A stretch of 64,000 bases of DNA, taken from the NCBI GenBank assembly GCA_032622095.1, contig CP136061.1, positions 56,061,762 to 56,125,761 of the forward strand, in the 5' to 3' direction. This stretch comes from Siphonodentalium dalli. Lineage: Eukaryota; Mollusca; Scaphopoda; Gadilida; Siphonodentaliidae. Shown one piece after another: positions 1-11,799 of the stretch. Position numbers and translations under genes: made by a program. Position 1 is the first letter of the stretch. Each line of letters opens with the position of its first letter. Below the pieces are notes generated by a model that had not been told where the DNA came from, ran no database searches, and saw only the letters and a list, made by a program, of their open reading frames with translations.

Positions 1-293
1 TGAGGTTCGAATATGGGTACAATACAGATCAAGATCGAATATGGGTACGATCCACCCATTTTGTTCTGAAATTTAGTATCGGATTTAGGGTCCTTGTTAT
101 TTTTTCCAGATAAGCTGATGGGGGCACTTTTTCGGGGGACACTGTGGCCTGTAATGATTTGAAGGATTAGTTGTTTTAACAGAATTCTGAGGTGGTGCAT
201 TCATGAAACCAATATATTTTGTATTATAATGTATACACATGCCTAGTAATATGATCTTGAGGGCTTACCATTTCTGACTATGGTTTTCTTGTT
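1..293. other. unassigned AT-rich sequence with a short repeat shared with 57.4 kb
   Basis: No coding sequence is visible. Positions about 10-55 contain a short imperfect direct duplication of a GAATATGGGTAC motif. Positions about 247-295 nearly match 57408-57456, sharing CCATTTCTGACTATGG. At the left copy family A begins immediately after the shared stretch (about 294); at 57.4 kb it does not, so the left copy may be an older repeat interrupted by family A. Confidence 0.5.
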
Positions 294-1065
294 AGCTCAC
301 CTGAGGCGAAGTCTCCGGTGGAGCTATAGTCATCCCTCCTCGTCCGTCATCCGTCCGTGCGTCGGTCCGTCCGTCAACTTTTTTTTAAACATCTTCTCCT
401 CTGAAACCATCATACCGAATTGGTTCATATTTGGTGTGGATGTTCCCTAGGTGACTCTCATTCAGATTTGTTCAAATGAGGTCACTGGGTCAAATAGTTG
501 CGAAACCAGGGCCATAACTCTATTCCTCCATAGTAATTCTTACAACAACTTCTTGTCCATAACCATTGTGCCGATTTAGCTAATAAAGGGTCCTTGGGTG
601 ACTGGTGTTCAGATTTGTTCAAATGAGGTCACCCAGTCAATTAGTTGAGAAACCAGGGCCATAACTCATAGTAATTCTTACAATGACTTCTTCTAAAAAA
701 ATATTGGGCCGATTTAGCTTATATTTGGTACTGAGGGACCTTGGGTGACTGGGAATCAGATTTGTTCAAATTGGGTCACTGGGTCAAATAGGGACAGAGC
801 CAGGGTGTGGATGTTCCCTAGGTGACTGTCATCAGATTTGTTCAAATGAGGTCACTGTGTCAAATAGTTGCGAAACCAGGGCCATAACTATATTCCTCCT
901 TGGTAATTCTTATAACGACTTCTTGTCTAGAACCATTATGCCGATTTAGTTTATATTTGGTATGGGGGGTCATTGAATGACTGGGGTTCAGATTTGTTCA
1001 AATGGGGTCACTGGGTCAAATAGGGGTGGAGCCAGGGTCATAATTCCAAAAAAAATAATAAAAAA
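294..1065 (+). repeat. dispersed repeat family A, copy 1
   Basis: It begins with an AGCTCACCTGAGGCGAAG terminus, then GGTGGAGCTATAGTCAT, then a run of CGTCCGTC. The body is made of diverged tandem units: CAGATTTGTTCAAAT recurs at about 463, 610, 757, 832 and 989, giving a basic unit near 147 bp. There is no coding capacity. Related copies lie at about 1870-2330, 8187-8700 and 9655-10400. Its ends resemble widespread molluscan non-autonomous elements, but I cannot name the family. Confidence 0.75.
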
Positions 1066-1869
1066 TTCAGGAACTCCTTGATCAATTTAACATACAAAAA
1101 AAAAATATCACCCTTCCCCCACATGACCCAGACCCCCACCCTGCCCCATCCTGGTCATTAATATCAATTTAAATTCCTTTTCTCAAAGCTGTAATGAAGT
1201 GTGTCTAGCATTTGTGTCTATCATTTGTACCCTGCACAGCATGCTAGCATTGCTAAATACACCATTTGAGGGCCTCATTCTGCTTAGGCCTCATCTTCTG
1301 GGAAGTGAGTCTCAAATTGACATTTTAGCAGCTTTTTTTCTTCTGTTGAGATTCTAAAATGCATAATTGAGGTGTGAAATGGGTGTGCATACTGTCATAT
1401 GCCACCAACTTCAGCTGGAGAACTTCTGTCTGTCCCCAGGTCTCCCATAGCAGTTGATGATTAAGTAAGTTTGGGTTCCCAGATGGTGAATTTGGTGATG
1501 CTAGCCCACCTTACAGAATAGCATCACTACATTCCCCTTTTGGGAACTCAGACACACTTAATTCACGCTTGGCTGTTCCAATATTATTTTCCTTGGTGGC
1601 ATGTTTAGAGCTGTTCCAATTGGGTCCTTTTTGGAAAATCAATTAACTTCAACTCTTAAAAGTGAATGTTTAAAATTATTAGATGGACAGATATCAGAGA
1701 TGGGGATTCATGTTTGTTCAAATAGGGGCAGCGGTATAAGAGAATTAGCTCTGCCCCACCCACATAACCTGTATCTATGATGTACGCTACTGGTATAATA
1801 AGATAATGTCATATTCTTGCAGGGATGTCCCCACAATGTTGGGGGGGGGGGGGGGTGATTTACAGATTT
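1066..1869. other. unassigned sequence with a 15-bp poly-G tract
   Basis: No gene is visible. Positions about 1690-1760 hold a fragment related to family A (TTCAAATAGGGGCAG). A homopolymer of 15 G runs from 1841 to 1855, directly before the second family A copy. The rest is AT-rich with no frame worth reporting. Confidence 0.5.
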
Positions 1870-2330
1870 GTTCTTTGAACATCTTCTCTAGATCATAAGA
1901 CTGAATGGGTTCATATTTGGTGTGGATGTTCCCTTGGCGACTCACATTCAGTTTTGTTCAAATGAGGTCACTGTCAAATGGTTGTGAAGCCAGGGCCATA
2001 ACTCTTGCCCTCCATAGTAATTCTTAAAAACGACTTCTTCTCATGTACCATCAGGTTGAATGGGTTGGTATGAAGGGTCATTGGGTGACTGGAGTTCAGA
2101 TTTGTTCAAATGGGTCACTTGTTTTAAATGGGGTTTCAAATTTATTCAGATGGGGTCACCAGATTAAATAGGGTGGGACCAGGGACATAACTATGTCTCT
2201 ATGCTAATACTTAAAATGTCTTCTCAAGAGAGGTTGGACTATTTAGCTTACATATAGTATGGAGGATCCTTAGTGACTGAGATTCATTTTTGTTAACATG
2301 ATTCAACCTGTTAAGAAATGACGGGGCTAT
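1870..2330 (+). repeat. dispersed repeat family A, copy 2 (no 5' terminus)
   Basis: It shares the family A body motifs GGTGTGGATGTTCCC, AGATTTGTTCAAATG and CCAGGGCCATAACTC with copy 1. The AGCTCACCTGAG terminus is missing, and a poly-G tract (1841-1855) lies just upstream. It is non-coding. Confidence 0.7.
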
Positions 2331-3090
2331 GGGGACTTAACACTTTTGTGTCGAATAAAATCATTAAAATACAAAATGCATTATAACATCTACCTTGGAA
2401 CTACCTGACTGATTAATCTGACATACATATAGTGTTTTTGGGTCCATGGATAATTGGGCTTCAAACATGTCTAAATATTTTTATAACAAGGCGCTTGTGA
2501 GATTGGAAATTTCCAACAATTGAGAAAGTTTGTGAGATGTCGGTTGTGAAATTCCAACCTAAGACTTGAGAGTCTGGAGCCCAGTCAGGAAGGGACATGA
2601 GCTAGAGGAGGGAGGGCATGATCAGTAGTGTACAGTTGGTAATTTAAAAGTAGGTATTCCCCGATCTACATACATGAAGCCTCTCTATCCACATATCCTG
2701 TTTAGATCTACTTCTTTTAAAGTGATTATGAAAAGTTCTGACTGTTATGGTCTCCAGAGTCCCAGTCTTATCAGTCTTTGCAGTCTGGTGAGCGACCCCA
2801 CAGTCTTTGACTGTCTTGTTTCATATATTGCTGGTGTTTTAGAGGGACAGCAATAATTATAGTGTCAATTTTTCAATAACAAAACGATATTCTCTGGTAA
2901 ATAGGTGTGTCACTTTTGGTTTACAACATTTTTTCAGCGGCATGACTGGGCATAAAGCCAAATTATGTGATAAATTTGATTGCGTGTGTTGTAACTGGAG
3001 TCTGGAACCCAAAATTCATATTTAATTACATGGTATAGCATCATACCTGTATATATTTTGAGATATTTGCCTTAAAGATGCATAATCCAA
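2331..3090. other. unassigned; includes a family F fragment
   Basis: Positions about 2455-2650 carry motifs of dispersed family F (GATTGGAAATTTCCAAC, and TACAGTTGGTAATTT at about 2631). Family F recurs near 10.5, 13.5, 28.4, 29.0 and 47.7 kb. A 60-residue open frame at 2674 has no recognisable features and is probably not a gene. Confidence 0.45.
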
Positions 3091-3099
3091 ATTAATGCT

Positions 3100-3480
3100 C
3101 GCAAATTACAATTTCCTTGGTTTTGGGGGTAAAAATATTTGATTCGTGTCAAGGAACCCACCCATCAAAGCTCAGAGTGATCAGATATCGATGTTTGAAA
3201 TCTATTATTTTTCACCACCGATAATTTTTAAGTGGCCCAGAAAACAGTGGACGAGAAGATGGTCTCATACCAAATTGCAGATGAAGATGGATAACTCTAA
3301 AATGTGGCTTTTTTGGTGTCAGATATTTCACAAACCGGCAAATTTTCATTGAACAAAATGTTGATAAATAAAAGGTTATGGGCAATTTTATACTATAGTT
3401 GACTGTGTTTTTTTTTTTGGGCAATTACTCGATTCTGATAACTGAAGAGGCATTACAAAAAATGCTGTTGTTGAAATCTG
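3100..3480 (+). repeat. dispersed repeat family D, copy 1
   Basis: This stretch aligns in the same orientation with about 24735-25115. Shared landmarks are AAAGCTCAGAGTGATC, TGAAGATGGATAACTC and GAACAAAATGTTGATAAAT. Two small overlapping frames here are by-products of the repeat. The family is unknown. Confidence 0.7.
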
Positions 3481-3483
3481 ATT

Positions 3484-3929
3484 ATATGTGACCCGCCATA
3501 TCAAATCCAGTCGTAAGTCGGGATTTTTTTACCCTGTGTCAATGCATTCTCTTATATATGCGAGTCGACCATAGGTCGCCTCGCATATATAAGAGAATGC
3601 ATTGGCCTAATAATTTTTTCTTGTATTCTTTAACAATTTTATAATTTCACCCATACAGAGCCCCAGACAAACATGAGCAGATGACACTCTTCTATATGCT
3701 TCTATATATCTGTGGGGCTCCCTGCAGGGTAATAGATGTTTTTTATTTTATGTCCTAAAAATTGTAAGAAACATTTATATAAAAAAAATGATAAAAAATT
3801 GTTAGGCCAATGCATTCTCTTATATATGCGAGGCGACCTATGGTCGATTTGCATATATAAGAGAATGCATTGGCACAGGGTAAAAAAATCCCAACTTACA
3901 ACTGGATTTGATATGGCGGGTCACATATA
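3484..3929. mobile_element. palindromic MITE 1 with ~120-bp terminal inverted repeats
   Basis: The left arm (about 3487-3612) and right arm (about 3802-3925) are reverse complements with few mismatches. Both start TGTGACCCGCCATATCAA from the outside. Each arm also contains its own palindrome (3540-3604 and 3804-3873) with AATGCATTCTCTTATATATG, so each arm can fold separately or with the other. TATA flanks both sides, consistent with a TA or TATA target-site duplication. The ~190-bp centre does not code. Confidence 0.85.
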
Positions 3930-4084
3930 TGCAACAAATGATTGAATTTGAGCCATGGATTAGTGCAAAATAAGTCATAACTCACTTCCATTATAAACAC
4001 CGCGTTGTTTGCATCATTCATAGATCACATGAGTGTATTATGCACTAAGACATGGCTCAAATTCATTCATTTGTTGCATATATT
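3924..4084. mobile_element. palindromic MITE 2 abutting MITE 1
   Basis: The left arm (about 3925-3966, ATATATGCAACAAATGA...) is the imperfect reverse complement of 4041-4083 (...TCATTTGTTGCATATAT). The element is ~160 bp with a ~75-bp loop and no coding capacity. Its left end shares the ATATAT that flanks MITE 1, so the two elements sit side by side with overlapping target sequence. Confidence 0.75.
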
Positions 4085-4159
4085 ATGCTGAGAATAAAAT
4101 GAGATGGGCCCATACATGTTCGGATTTAGTGTACAGTACCCCTTTAACATACAAGGCGT

Positions 4160-5115
4160 TATTATACCCCCTTTTAAAAAAAGGGGGGTATACTGTTTTG
4201 CACCTGTCCGTGCGTCCGTCCGTCTGTACGTCCGTCCGATGTCTGTTCATGTCGTCTTGAACAGTAGTGCTCGGATCTCAATGAAATTGTGTATGGCTGT
4301 TCATTACTATGAGGGCATTCAATAGAGGGTTACATCGTTTTGTTCGGATTTTCCATTCTAGAGTTATTCATCTTTTTTTATCTTGAAATGTTGGATTTTT
4401 GGTCTGTCTGGTGTCTGTTCATGTCATAACTTCAACAGTTGTGCTGGGATCTCAATGAAATTTGGTATGGATGTTCACTATTATGAGGACATTAAAAAGA
4501 GTGTTCCATTGTTTTGTTCGGATTTTCCGTTCTAGAGTTATACATCTTTGTTTATCTGGAAATGTTGGCTTTTTGGTCCGTCTGGTGCCTGTTCATGTCG
4601 TAACTTCAACAGTTGTGCTGGGATCTCAATGAAATTTGGTATGGATGTTCACTACTATGCGGACATTAAAAAGAGGGTTCCATTGTTTTGTTCGGATTTT
4701 CCGTTCTAGAGTTACACATCTTTGTTTATCTGGAAATGTTGGCTTTTTGGTCCGTCTGGTGTCTGTTCATGTCGTAACTTCAACAGTTGTGCTGGGATCT
4801 CAATGGAATTTGGTATGGATTATCACTACTATGAGGACATTCAATAGAGGGTTCCATTGTTGTGTTCCGCTTTTCCATTCTAGAGTTATTCATCTTTGTT
4901 TTTCTGGAAATGTTGGTTGTTTGGTCCATCTGATGTCTGTTCAGCTCATAACTTGAACAGTAATACTCGGATCTCAATGAAATTTTTCATATGGATGTTC
5001 ACCACTATGAGGACATTTAATGGCACATTCAAATGTTTGTTTTGTTTTTATTGTTCTATAGTTACTCATCATTGTTTATATGAAAATGCTGGTGTTATGG
5101 TCCATCTGTCTGAGT
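4160..5115 (+). repeat. dispersed repeat family B, copy 1, with ~174-bp tandem units
   Basis: It starts with a near-palindrome of TATACCCCC and GGGGGGTATA (4163-4192), then a CGTCCGTC run. Tandem units follow, with TGTTCATGTCG at about 4244, 4416, 4590, 4764 and 4938 (spacings 172, 174, 174, 174). Because 174 is divisible by 3, the array yields repeated open frames such as 4636-4956. These are products of the array, not genes. A second element with a related start lies at 32903. Confidence 0.85.
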
Positions 5116-5264
5116 ATAGCCCTCATAAGTTATAGATATGCCCACACTAGGCGGTATGCCACGAGGGGGTATGCACCGGACGACAGTCCATCTCTTGTTA
5201 TAGGATGGACGGAGAGACAGAATTATAGTCAGAACCGATAAGGATCTAGATGAAGAGAAACAAT

Positions 5265-7108
5265 GAATATTATGATGTGCGAAATTCAAGATTTTTCACC
5301 AGATTGATCCAGAGAAATGCTTTGTTGAAAATCTCTTGGCATTTTGGCTGGATTTATGCAAAATGTGTGCCTCCCCCTTATTAAAGTGTCTGACACACGT
5401 TTTGCCAAAATTTCCTGGTATTTCAAAATGGATTTTGTCAACATCTGTTAGGAATATCTTTGTGAAATTTGGTACAAGCAATTATTGTGACACAATATTT
5501 AAGAACCATCGACCCATTGTATATTATAACTTCATTTATTTTTATGGAATGAAAAATATCTAAAATTTCACTGTTTTCAGGTACCAAGAACATCTGAAAA
5601 TTATATTTTTTTCCAAAGTGCAGTTCATACACCATGATATTATATCTCAAGATCATGAGAGGAGACTTAATTATTCTTTATTTGTGAAATTTAATGATTA
5701 TTTTTATCAAGAAAGGCCACTACCCATAATTAATTTTCTATATTTGAGGATTTTCATGCCATGCCTGTTGATCAATGAACAATTGGGCTGAGATGAGTTG
5801 TGGGTCATGGGTTCATAACCAAGTTAAAGCTGACCAACATATCTCTTTACACCGTGGCCTAATTCCTGTGATTGTTCCCTGCTTGAGTGAACCACACTGC
5901 ATGTCAATACTTGATTCACTGGCCTGGAATATTTGTGACTGCTTTATTCTTCATTATAATATATGGGGGTATGATGCTATATTATGCAATTAAAAATCTA
6001 ACCCAACATTATGATACAAATGAAGCCTCCTCTCATAGAGCTAAGACAATAAGCTATTTGGCTATTCTAGCAGTTCTTGGTACCGAAAGGGGCCAAAAAA
6101 AAATCTAAAATTGTGAACCTCTCAAATATATTAAAATGCATTGTTTTTGTTGTCTCTTAATACTTGCTCAGATTCTACATACAATGAAGATGATATGTGA
6201 ACGTCCAAGATGTTTTGTCCGGTAAATCCAGAGAAATTCTTTGTTTAAGATCTCTTGCCATTTTCGCGTCTCCCACTTAAATGGAGTGTTGTGTTTAAAA
6301 TGTTGATGTCTGAGTGAAGTGTAATCTAATTTCACTTATTACCAATGTCCCGGTTACATGCTAACACATAGTTGTGAACATCTGTGTACAAGAAAATACT
6401 ACAGTGTATCAATTTATACATCATAGAAAGGAAATTTCATAGTCAATAACACACATTGAAATATATTGTAACTGAGATGAAAGATTTTGAGAATCTACTT
6501 CCCAATATCGGACTTGTGAACCTTGTCACTGGTATGGTATTTATTTGTTTATCTGGTATTTTTCCAAGGGGCCTGTGGGTCAAACGGGATCGGTTGGTCA
6601 AGAAGGAGCAGATTCAATATTCTTTCCAAAAAATAATCCAATAAAACTATGTATATAGATGTCAATGTGGAAACCTACTTTCTAAGTAGAGTATAGCACC
6701 ACTTTGTATAGCACCACTTTTTGTTTTTTTTACTTATTTGTTACAAAGAACCATTGCCTCCCAGCCTCTATACAGTTAGGAACGTCTCAATTAAACAGCC
6801 ATTGGCTGTCATGTTTCCAAATGAGTAGAAGTTTTTGACTGGCCACCGCGGATGAACCAGGATCCTTCGCCCCGGTGGTGAGAACATTTTGAAATCCGAA
6901 CATAAAAACTGCAAAATCCTAGCATAGTCACCAAGTGATGGACATTTCCAACCTGACGCCCGCTACGACTTCCAAATGATGGCACTGTAATGGGGAAACG
7001 CACGTTTTGCATAAATCCAGCCAAAAATAGAAAGAGATTTTCAACAAAGAATTTCTCTATACATATCTGGCAAAATTCTTAATTATCATCTCCATTGTAT
7101 ATAGAATC
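5265..7108. repeat. dispersed repeat family E, several copies; otherwise unassigned
   Basis: The core AGAGAAATTCTTTGTT (with variants) occurs at about 5310 and 6230 on plus and in inverted form at about 7040, each followed by AAAATCTCTT-like sequence. A neighbouring block at about 5390-5590 is repeated in reverse complement at 10745-10935. Positions 6535-6575 carry the TCTGGTATTTTTCC end also found in the 12.4-kb MITE. The several open frames are short and unrelated to any family I know. Confidence 0.6.
6840..7017. repeat. dispersed repeat related to 48.0-48.2 kb (family F group)
   Basis: It shares GACTGGCCAC, AGAACATTTTGAAATC and CAAAATCCTAGCAT with about 48010-48120. The 71-residue minus frame here is a by-product of the repeat. 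Confidence 0.55.
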
Positions 7109-7229
7109 TACGGAAGCGTATTCGGGACATGGTAGAAAAAAAATAAAGTCAAAATTTTGACTTATTATCTCAAAATCTTGACTTTATTTTTTTCTCTACC
7201 ATGTCCCGAATACGCTTCCGTAAGAATCT
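7103..7229. mobile_element. palindromic MITE 3 with 7-bp target-site duplication
   Basis: The element (7110-7222, ~113 bp) is almost a perfect hairpin. It starts ACGGAAGCGTATTCGGGACA and ends with the reverse complement, and AT-rich AAAGTCAAAA / TTTTGACTT sequence lies at the centre. AGAATCT occurs on both sides (7103-7109 and 7223-7229) and is a plausible target-site duplication. There is no coding capacity. Confidence 0.88.
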
Positions 7230-7948
7230 GAGCAATTATAAAGAGATAACACAAACAATGGATTTTAATACATTTGAGAGGTTGAAAATATTTTATCAAT
7301 TTTTGTCCCTTTACAGGCATGACATGAACATTCTCAAATATAGAACACTGGGTGAAACAGGCTCCCCGTTGGGGCCTTTATTCAGCGTCGGATAAATTTG
7401 CGCACATTTGGACTTTAATAGTCACATTGGTTCATATTTGACTTATTTTATTTTGAAATAAGCCAAGCCCATAGTGGACTTGTACCCGTTATTCTGTTGG
7501 ATGGTTCGGGCCACATTGAAAACACATATATAAAGATCTGGTCTGCAAATAGGTTGATATGGAACCTAAATATTCACATTTATTTCATTCTGAAATAGGC
7601 CAATATTAAGCTTATTTTAATTTGTGTGTTTGGACAATTTTCACAGAAAATAAGTAATTATTCCCCGTTTAGAACGCGCTATGGTTCCAGGTCCTGTTTC
7701 GGATAATTGTCAATACCTTGAATCGGTTTTATTACAACGTCAGCGATTGGCTGAAAGCAATTCCCATCGTCCAATCAATTTTGCGCTAGTGTATGGTTTC
7801 TATAGACGCGCCAATCTGAAGATCAGTTGAATAAATATTTTTGTTGAGTATGAGTATGAGTGGATGGATTAATAGTAGGAATATAAAGTACAATTGAGTA
7901 AGTGTAATGTGAATTTTCTTATTGCATGATGTTGTGTGTTGTCTAGTT
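7230..7948. other. unassigned sequence
   Basis: I see no gene, repeat end or structured element here. A short degenerate GAGTAT repeat lies near 7845. Confidence 0.4.
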
Positions 7949-8052
7949 CTCAACTTCTCATTTATGTTTTCCTGTCTGCATGATTATATATGTTACCAAG
8001 GCCTCAACTTCTCATTTATGTTTTCCTGTCTGCATGATTATATATGTTACCA
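7949..8052 (+). repeat. 54-bp tandem duplication
   Basis: A unit starting CTCAACTTCTCATTTATG occurs at 7949 and again at 8003, nearly identical over about 50 bp. Two copies only, non-coding. Confidence 0.9.
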
Positions 8053-8186
8053 GTTGCATGTAATTTATGTTTAGTTGTATGAATGTGTTTGTTATGATAC
8101 GAGTATGTTTGCCTGAATAAATTATGCCATAATGATAAACAAATATTGTTACTCGTGAAAATAAAGGAAGCGGGATAGGGGTGTAA

Positions 8187-8700
8187 TTTTAGCTCACCTG
8201 AGACAAAAGACGAAGTGGGTGGAGCTATAGTCATAACTCCTCGTCTGTCCTTCGTCTAGCTAGCTCGCCGTCCCTCCGTCAATAATCATCTTCTCCAGAC
8301 CCATAAGACCGAATGGTTTCATATTTGATGTGGATGTTACTGGTGTGACTCACATTCCGATTTGTTAAAATGAGGTCACCAAGTCAGATAGTTGCGAAGC
8401 CAGGGCCATAACTCTTTCCCTCCATAGTAATTCTTGAAACGACCTCTCAAGAACCATCGGGCTGAATGGGTTCATATTTGGTGTGGATGTTCCCTTGGTG
8501 ACTCACATTCAGATTTATTCAAATAAGGTAACCATGTCAAATATCTGTGAAGCCATGTCCATAACTCCCTCCCACCATAGTAATTCTTAAAGTGACTCCT
8601 CAAGAACCATCAGGCCGATTTAGCTTGTATTTTGGTATGGGGGTTCCATGTGTGACTGGGATTTCATTTTGTTCAAATGGTGTCACTGGGTCATGGGCGT
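8187..8700 (+). repeat. dispersed repeat family A, copy 3
   Basis: It begins TTAGCTCACCTGAGAC and has the GGTGGAGCTATAGTCATAA block, a CGTC-rich stretch and body units containing GGTGTGGATGTTCCC and CCATAACTC. It is the same family and orientation as the copy at 294, more diverged. Confidence 0.75.
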
Positions 8701-9654
8701 AGTCGGTGACAACTCTATAAAAAATATCTATACTATTATGGCCATTATAACACCCCAGGGGTACTCTGAGTCACCACAGCAAATTTGGTTTAAACCACTA
8801 TAAAATCAAGAACATATGTAAACAGCAGATACTCAGCTGTCTAAGATATCTGAGATCATGGATTGTTTACTTAACAGCATGGAAGCATGCTGGCCAGAGG
8901 TAATTATAAAGTCATTATTGAGTGTTTACAAAACAATGCATGATAGCTGAGATTGGAATTTAATTTGCTTTGTAGTGATAGCTATGTGGGATATCTTATA
9001 CCTCTGTGTTACTAATGAAACAAGTGTATACTCATGCTGTATTTTTCTTGAAATGCCATTGTATAATGGTGATGAGAAATAAACGTATTTGTATTTGTAC
9101 TAATAACCCACACATGCCATGTCTGTGTCCAAGATGAGCTGTGGTTATAGCGCCCGCTCTCCCGCGGCGAAGCCGCGGAAGCGAAGCGACCTAGGGTATA
9201 CGTATGCGAATATGAGATATACTAATCGACTTTTTCAGCCACTCTAAAAGTAGATTAAATTACCTAAAGTAGAATAATTTATTCATAATTCAAAGGTCAG
9301 CGGAGTCCAAAAATGATTGTTGGCGACGGCCGCCATTTTGTTTTGATTTATGCCACCTCGAAATGTGTAATTGGGCAAAATGCTCCAGGGCAAAACTTTG
9401 ATCTAGCAACTGTTAGCTATACTTCATCATATGTAGGAACATCATGCTCCTAAAGCCAAATATATTTTCAAAAAGTGAATGTAAATTGAACAAAAGCTCT
9501 GGTTAACATAAAAGTTAAATTGCATGAAAAGTTTTGTTTATATATTTCATAAAATTAATAAAAATATTTACCCCGAAAGAGGAATCTAGCGACCTTGCTG
9601 GCCGTTTACATATTATAAATAACATATGGCACAGAATGGCTTATGCTAAATAAA
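8701..9654. other. unassigned sequence
   Basis: No gene is recognised. A perfect GC-rich palindrome with 7-bp arms, CCGCGGC/GCCGCGG, lies at about 9162-9178 inside CCGCGGCGAAGCCGCGG. GAAATAAACGTATTTG near 9075 resembles the end of a retroposon 3' tail, but no body is visible. Confidence 0.4.
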
Positions 9655-10400
9655 ATTCAGATTTGTTCAAATGGGGTCATCAGATCAAAAAGTGGCAGTT
9701 CTAGGGACATAACTCATTCCATCCATAGTAATTCTTAAAACATCTCAAGAACCATCGGGGCTATTTAGCTTATATTTGGTATGGAGGGTCTTTTGTTGAC
9801 TGGGATACACAGTTTTTCAAATGGGGTCACCTGGTCATACAAGGACGGAGCCAGGGACATATAACTTGTGTATCCATGGTAATTCTTAAAACATCTTATC
9901 AAGAACCATCAGACGTATTCATCTTATATTTGGTATGGAGAGTGGATGACATGGAATAAGATTTGTTCATGGGGTCACCAGGTCAAATATGGGTAGAGCC
10001 AGGGGCATTACATGTTCCCACTATTTTATTTCTTAAAACACCTTCTCAAGAACCATCAGGCATATTCAGCTTATATTGGGTATGGATGGTCTTTGGGTGA
10101 CTGGGATTCAGACTTGTTCAAATTGGATCACTGGGTCAAATAGGGGCGGGCCATGGACATAACTCTTTCCTTCAATAGTTATTCTTAAAACATCTTCTCA
10201 AGAACCATTTAGCATATTTAGCTGCTTTTATTTTCTATGGAGGGTCCTTGGGTGACTGGGATTCAGATTTGTTCAAATAGGGTCACCAGATGAAATAGGG
10301 GTGAGACCAGGGACATAACCCATCCCCCATATTAATTATTAAAACGCCTTCTCCTCAAGATTCATCTGGCCAATTTAGCTTATAGGGTCCTCGGGTGACT
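9655..10400 (+). repeat. dispersed repeat family A, copy 4 (body only)
   Basis: At least five diverged units contain CAGATTTGTTCAAAT, GGGTGACTGGGATTC and TCAAGAACCATC. The AGCTCACC terminus is absent. The 108-residue frame starting at 10395 runs off this repeat into a family F fragment and is probably not a gene. Confidence 0.75.
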
Positions 10401-10744
10401 GGGTTAGGATCCATGGAGAGTTTGGATTCAAATATGTTTGAATGGGACCAGCCATTAAACAATGGGGCATGTCAGGTTGGAACTTTGCAACAGTTGGGAA
10501 AGCTTGAGGTATCAGTTGTCAAATTCAAACATGTGCAAAGGAATTTTACGAACTTGGGAATGTGTTTGCTTCAGTTGGGAGGGGACAGACTATGGACTAT
10601 ATGGGGTGGGAGGTATCAGGGGCGTGCAGTTGAAAATTTCAAGGTGGACACTCCACTGCTCTTGTCACCAAACTGTCCTTGTTTAGAAATACTTGTTTTA
10701 AGTGATTTTGACAAGTATTAACTGTTATAATCTTCAGAGTTTTT

Positions 10745-10935
10745 TTTACAGAAGTTCTTGGTACCTGAACACAGTGAAATATTAGTCATGCCATACAAGT
10801 AAAGTAAGTGAAGTGATAATATCCAATGGGTCGATGGTTCTTAAATATTGTCACAATAATCGCTTGTACCATGTTTCACAAAGAAATCCCTGGCAGATTT
10901 TGAGAAAATTCATTTTGGCAAAACGTGCATCTGAC
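10745..10935 (-). repeat. inverted copy of the 5390-5590 block
   Basis: Read on the minus strand, this matches 5396-5590, including TTGTGAAATTTGGTACAAGC-like and AAGAACCATCGACCCATTG-like landmarks. The copies are diverged and the family is unknown. Confidence 0.7.
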
Positions 10936-11291
10936 CCATAAGTCCAAACATTCACTCGACCGATCCGACTCAAATTTGCTATGTAGGGCTACTTTCATCC
11001 CGGGAACAATATGGGCGGGTCCAATTTCACGTGCTACCGTGTCCTTGACCTCGCTCATATACGCTAAGATAGGCATGTTTCTGGACCGCGACCGAACCGA
11101 CTCAGTGGTATGTAGGCCTACTTTGATCCCGGGAACAATATGACGGGTCCAATTTCACGTGCGACCGTATCCTTGACCTCGCTCATATACGCTCATATAG
11201 GCAATGTTTCTGGACCGATAGTTTGTCCAGATGGAGGCAATGACAAATAAAGCCATAAATAGCCCATACGATGTCGGGCACATCAGCTAGT
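10936..11291 (+). mobile_element. Helitron-like non-autonomous element, 3' part
   Basis: Internal units repeat GATCCCGGGAACAATATG, CAATTTCACGTG and TTGACCTCGCTCATATAC. The 3' end has a small hairpin (GCCC...GGGC, about 11262-11279), ACATCAG, then CTAG (11287-11290) followed by T. A short hairpin a few bases before CTRR, inserted ahead of T, is the known 3' signature of Helitrons. No Rep/helicase coding is present. The 5' end is not defined. Confidence 0.65.
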
Positions 11292-11299
11292 ATCTAATA

Positions 11300-11665
11300 T
11301 TTATTGATATCACAAAATGAATTAATGATATAATAACATGAATTTAAGATATCATAAGATCGAATATATGATATCATAAAATAGAATGCATTTAGTGTTG
11401 TTAGTGATTTTTTATTTTATGATATCACTAAATGCATTTAATATCGATAGTCTTTTCATATGAATTATTCATATCACAAAATGAATATATGATATCACAC
11501 ATTCGAATAAGCGATATCACAAAATGAATATTTGATATAATAAAATCGAATATGTGATATCACTAAATGCTTACATTTTCATGATATCATATATTAGATT
11601 TTGGGATATCACATATTGATTTTGTGATATCACAAAATGTATTATGGATATCACAAAATATGTAC
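11300..11665. repeat. GATATC-rich irregular array
   Basis: About a dozen GATATCA motifs, most followed by CAAAATGAAT or TAAAAT variants, occur at irregular 25-40-bp spacing on both strands. Because GATATC is self-complementary, the array has many local fold-backs. It lies between two Helitron-like copies. No coding. Confidence 0.75.
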
Positions 11666-11799
11666 TAAATAGAAGAACGGCGCCCCATAAATATTTGCCA
11701 TACCATTTTGCAGGGACGTAGTGAAAGGGGATTTGGTCAAACATTGAGCACAATTTTCATACCTGACACATTAGTTGGTAATTTCACACCAACAATTGT

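Noticed and set aside
4636-5135. frames that look like a repeat protein
   Set aside because: They are translations of the 174-bp family B tandem units and show no sign of selection that I can judge.
11571-11753. 60-residue minus frame with Ile/Tyr/Ser/Gln repeats
   Set aside because: It is a translation of the GATATC-rich array.
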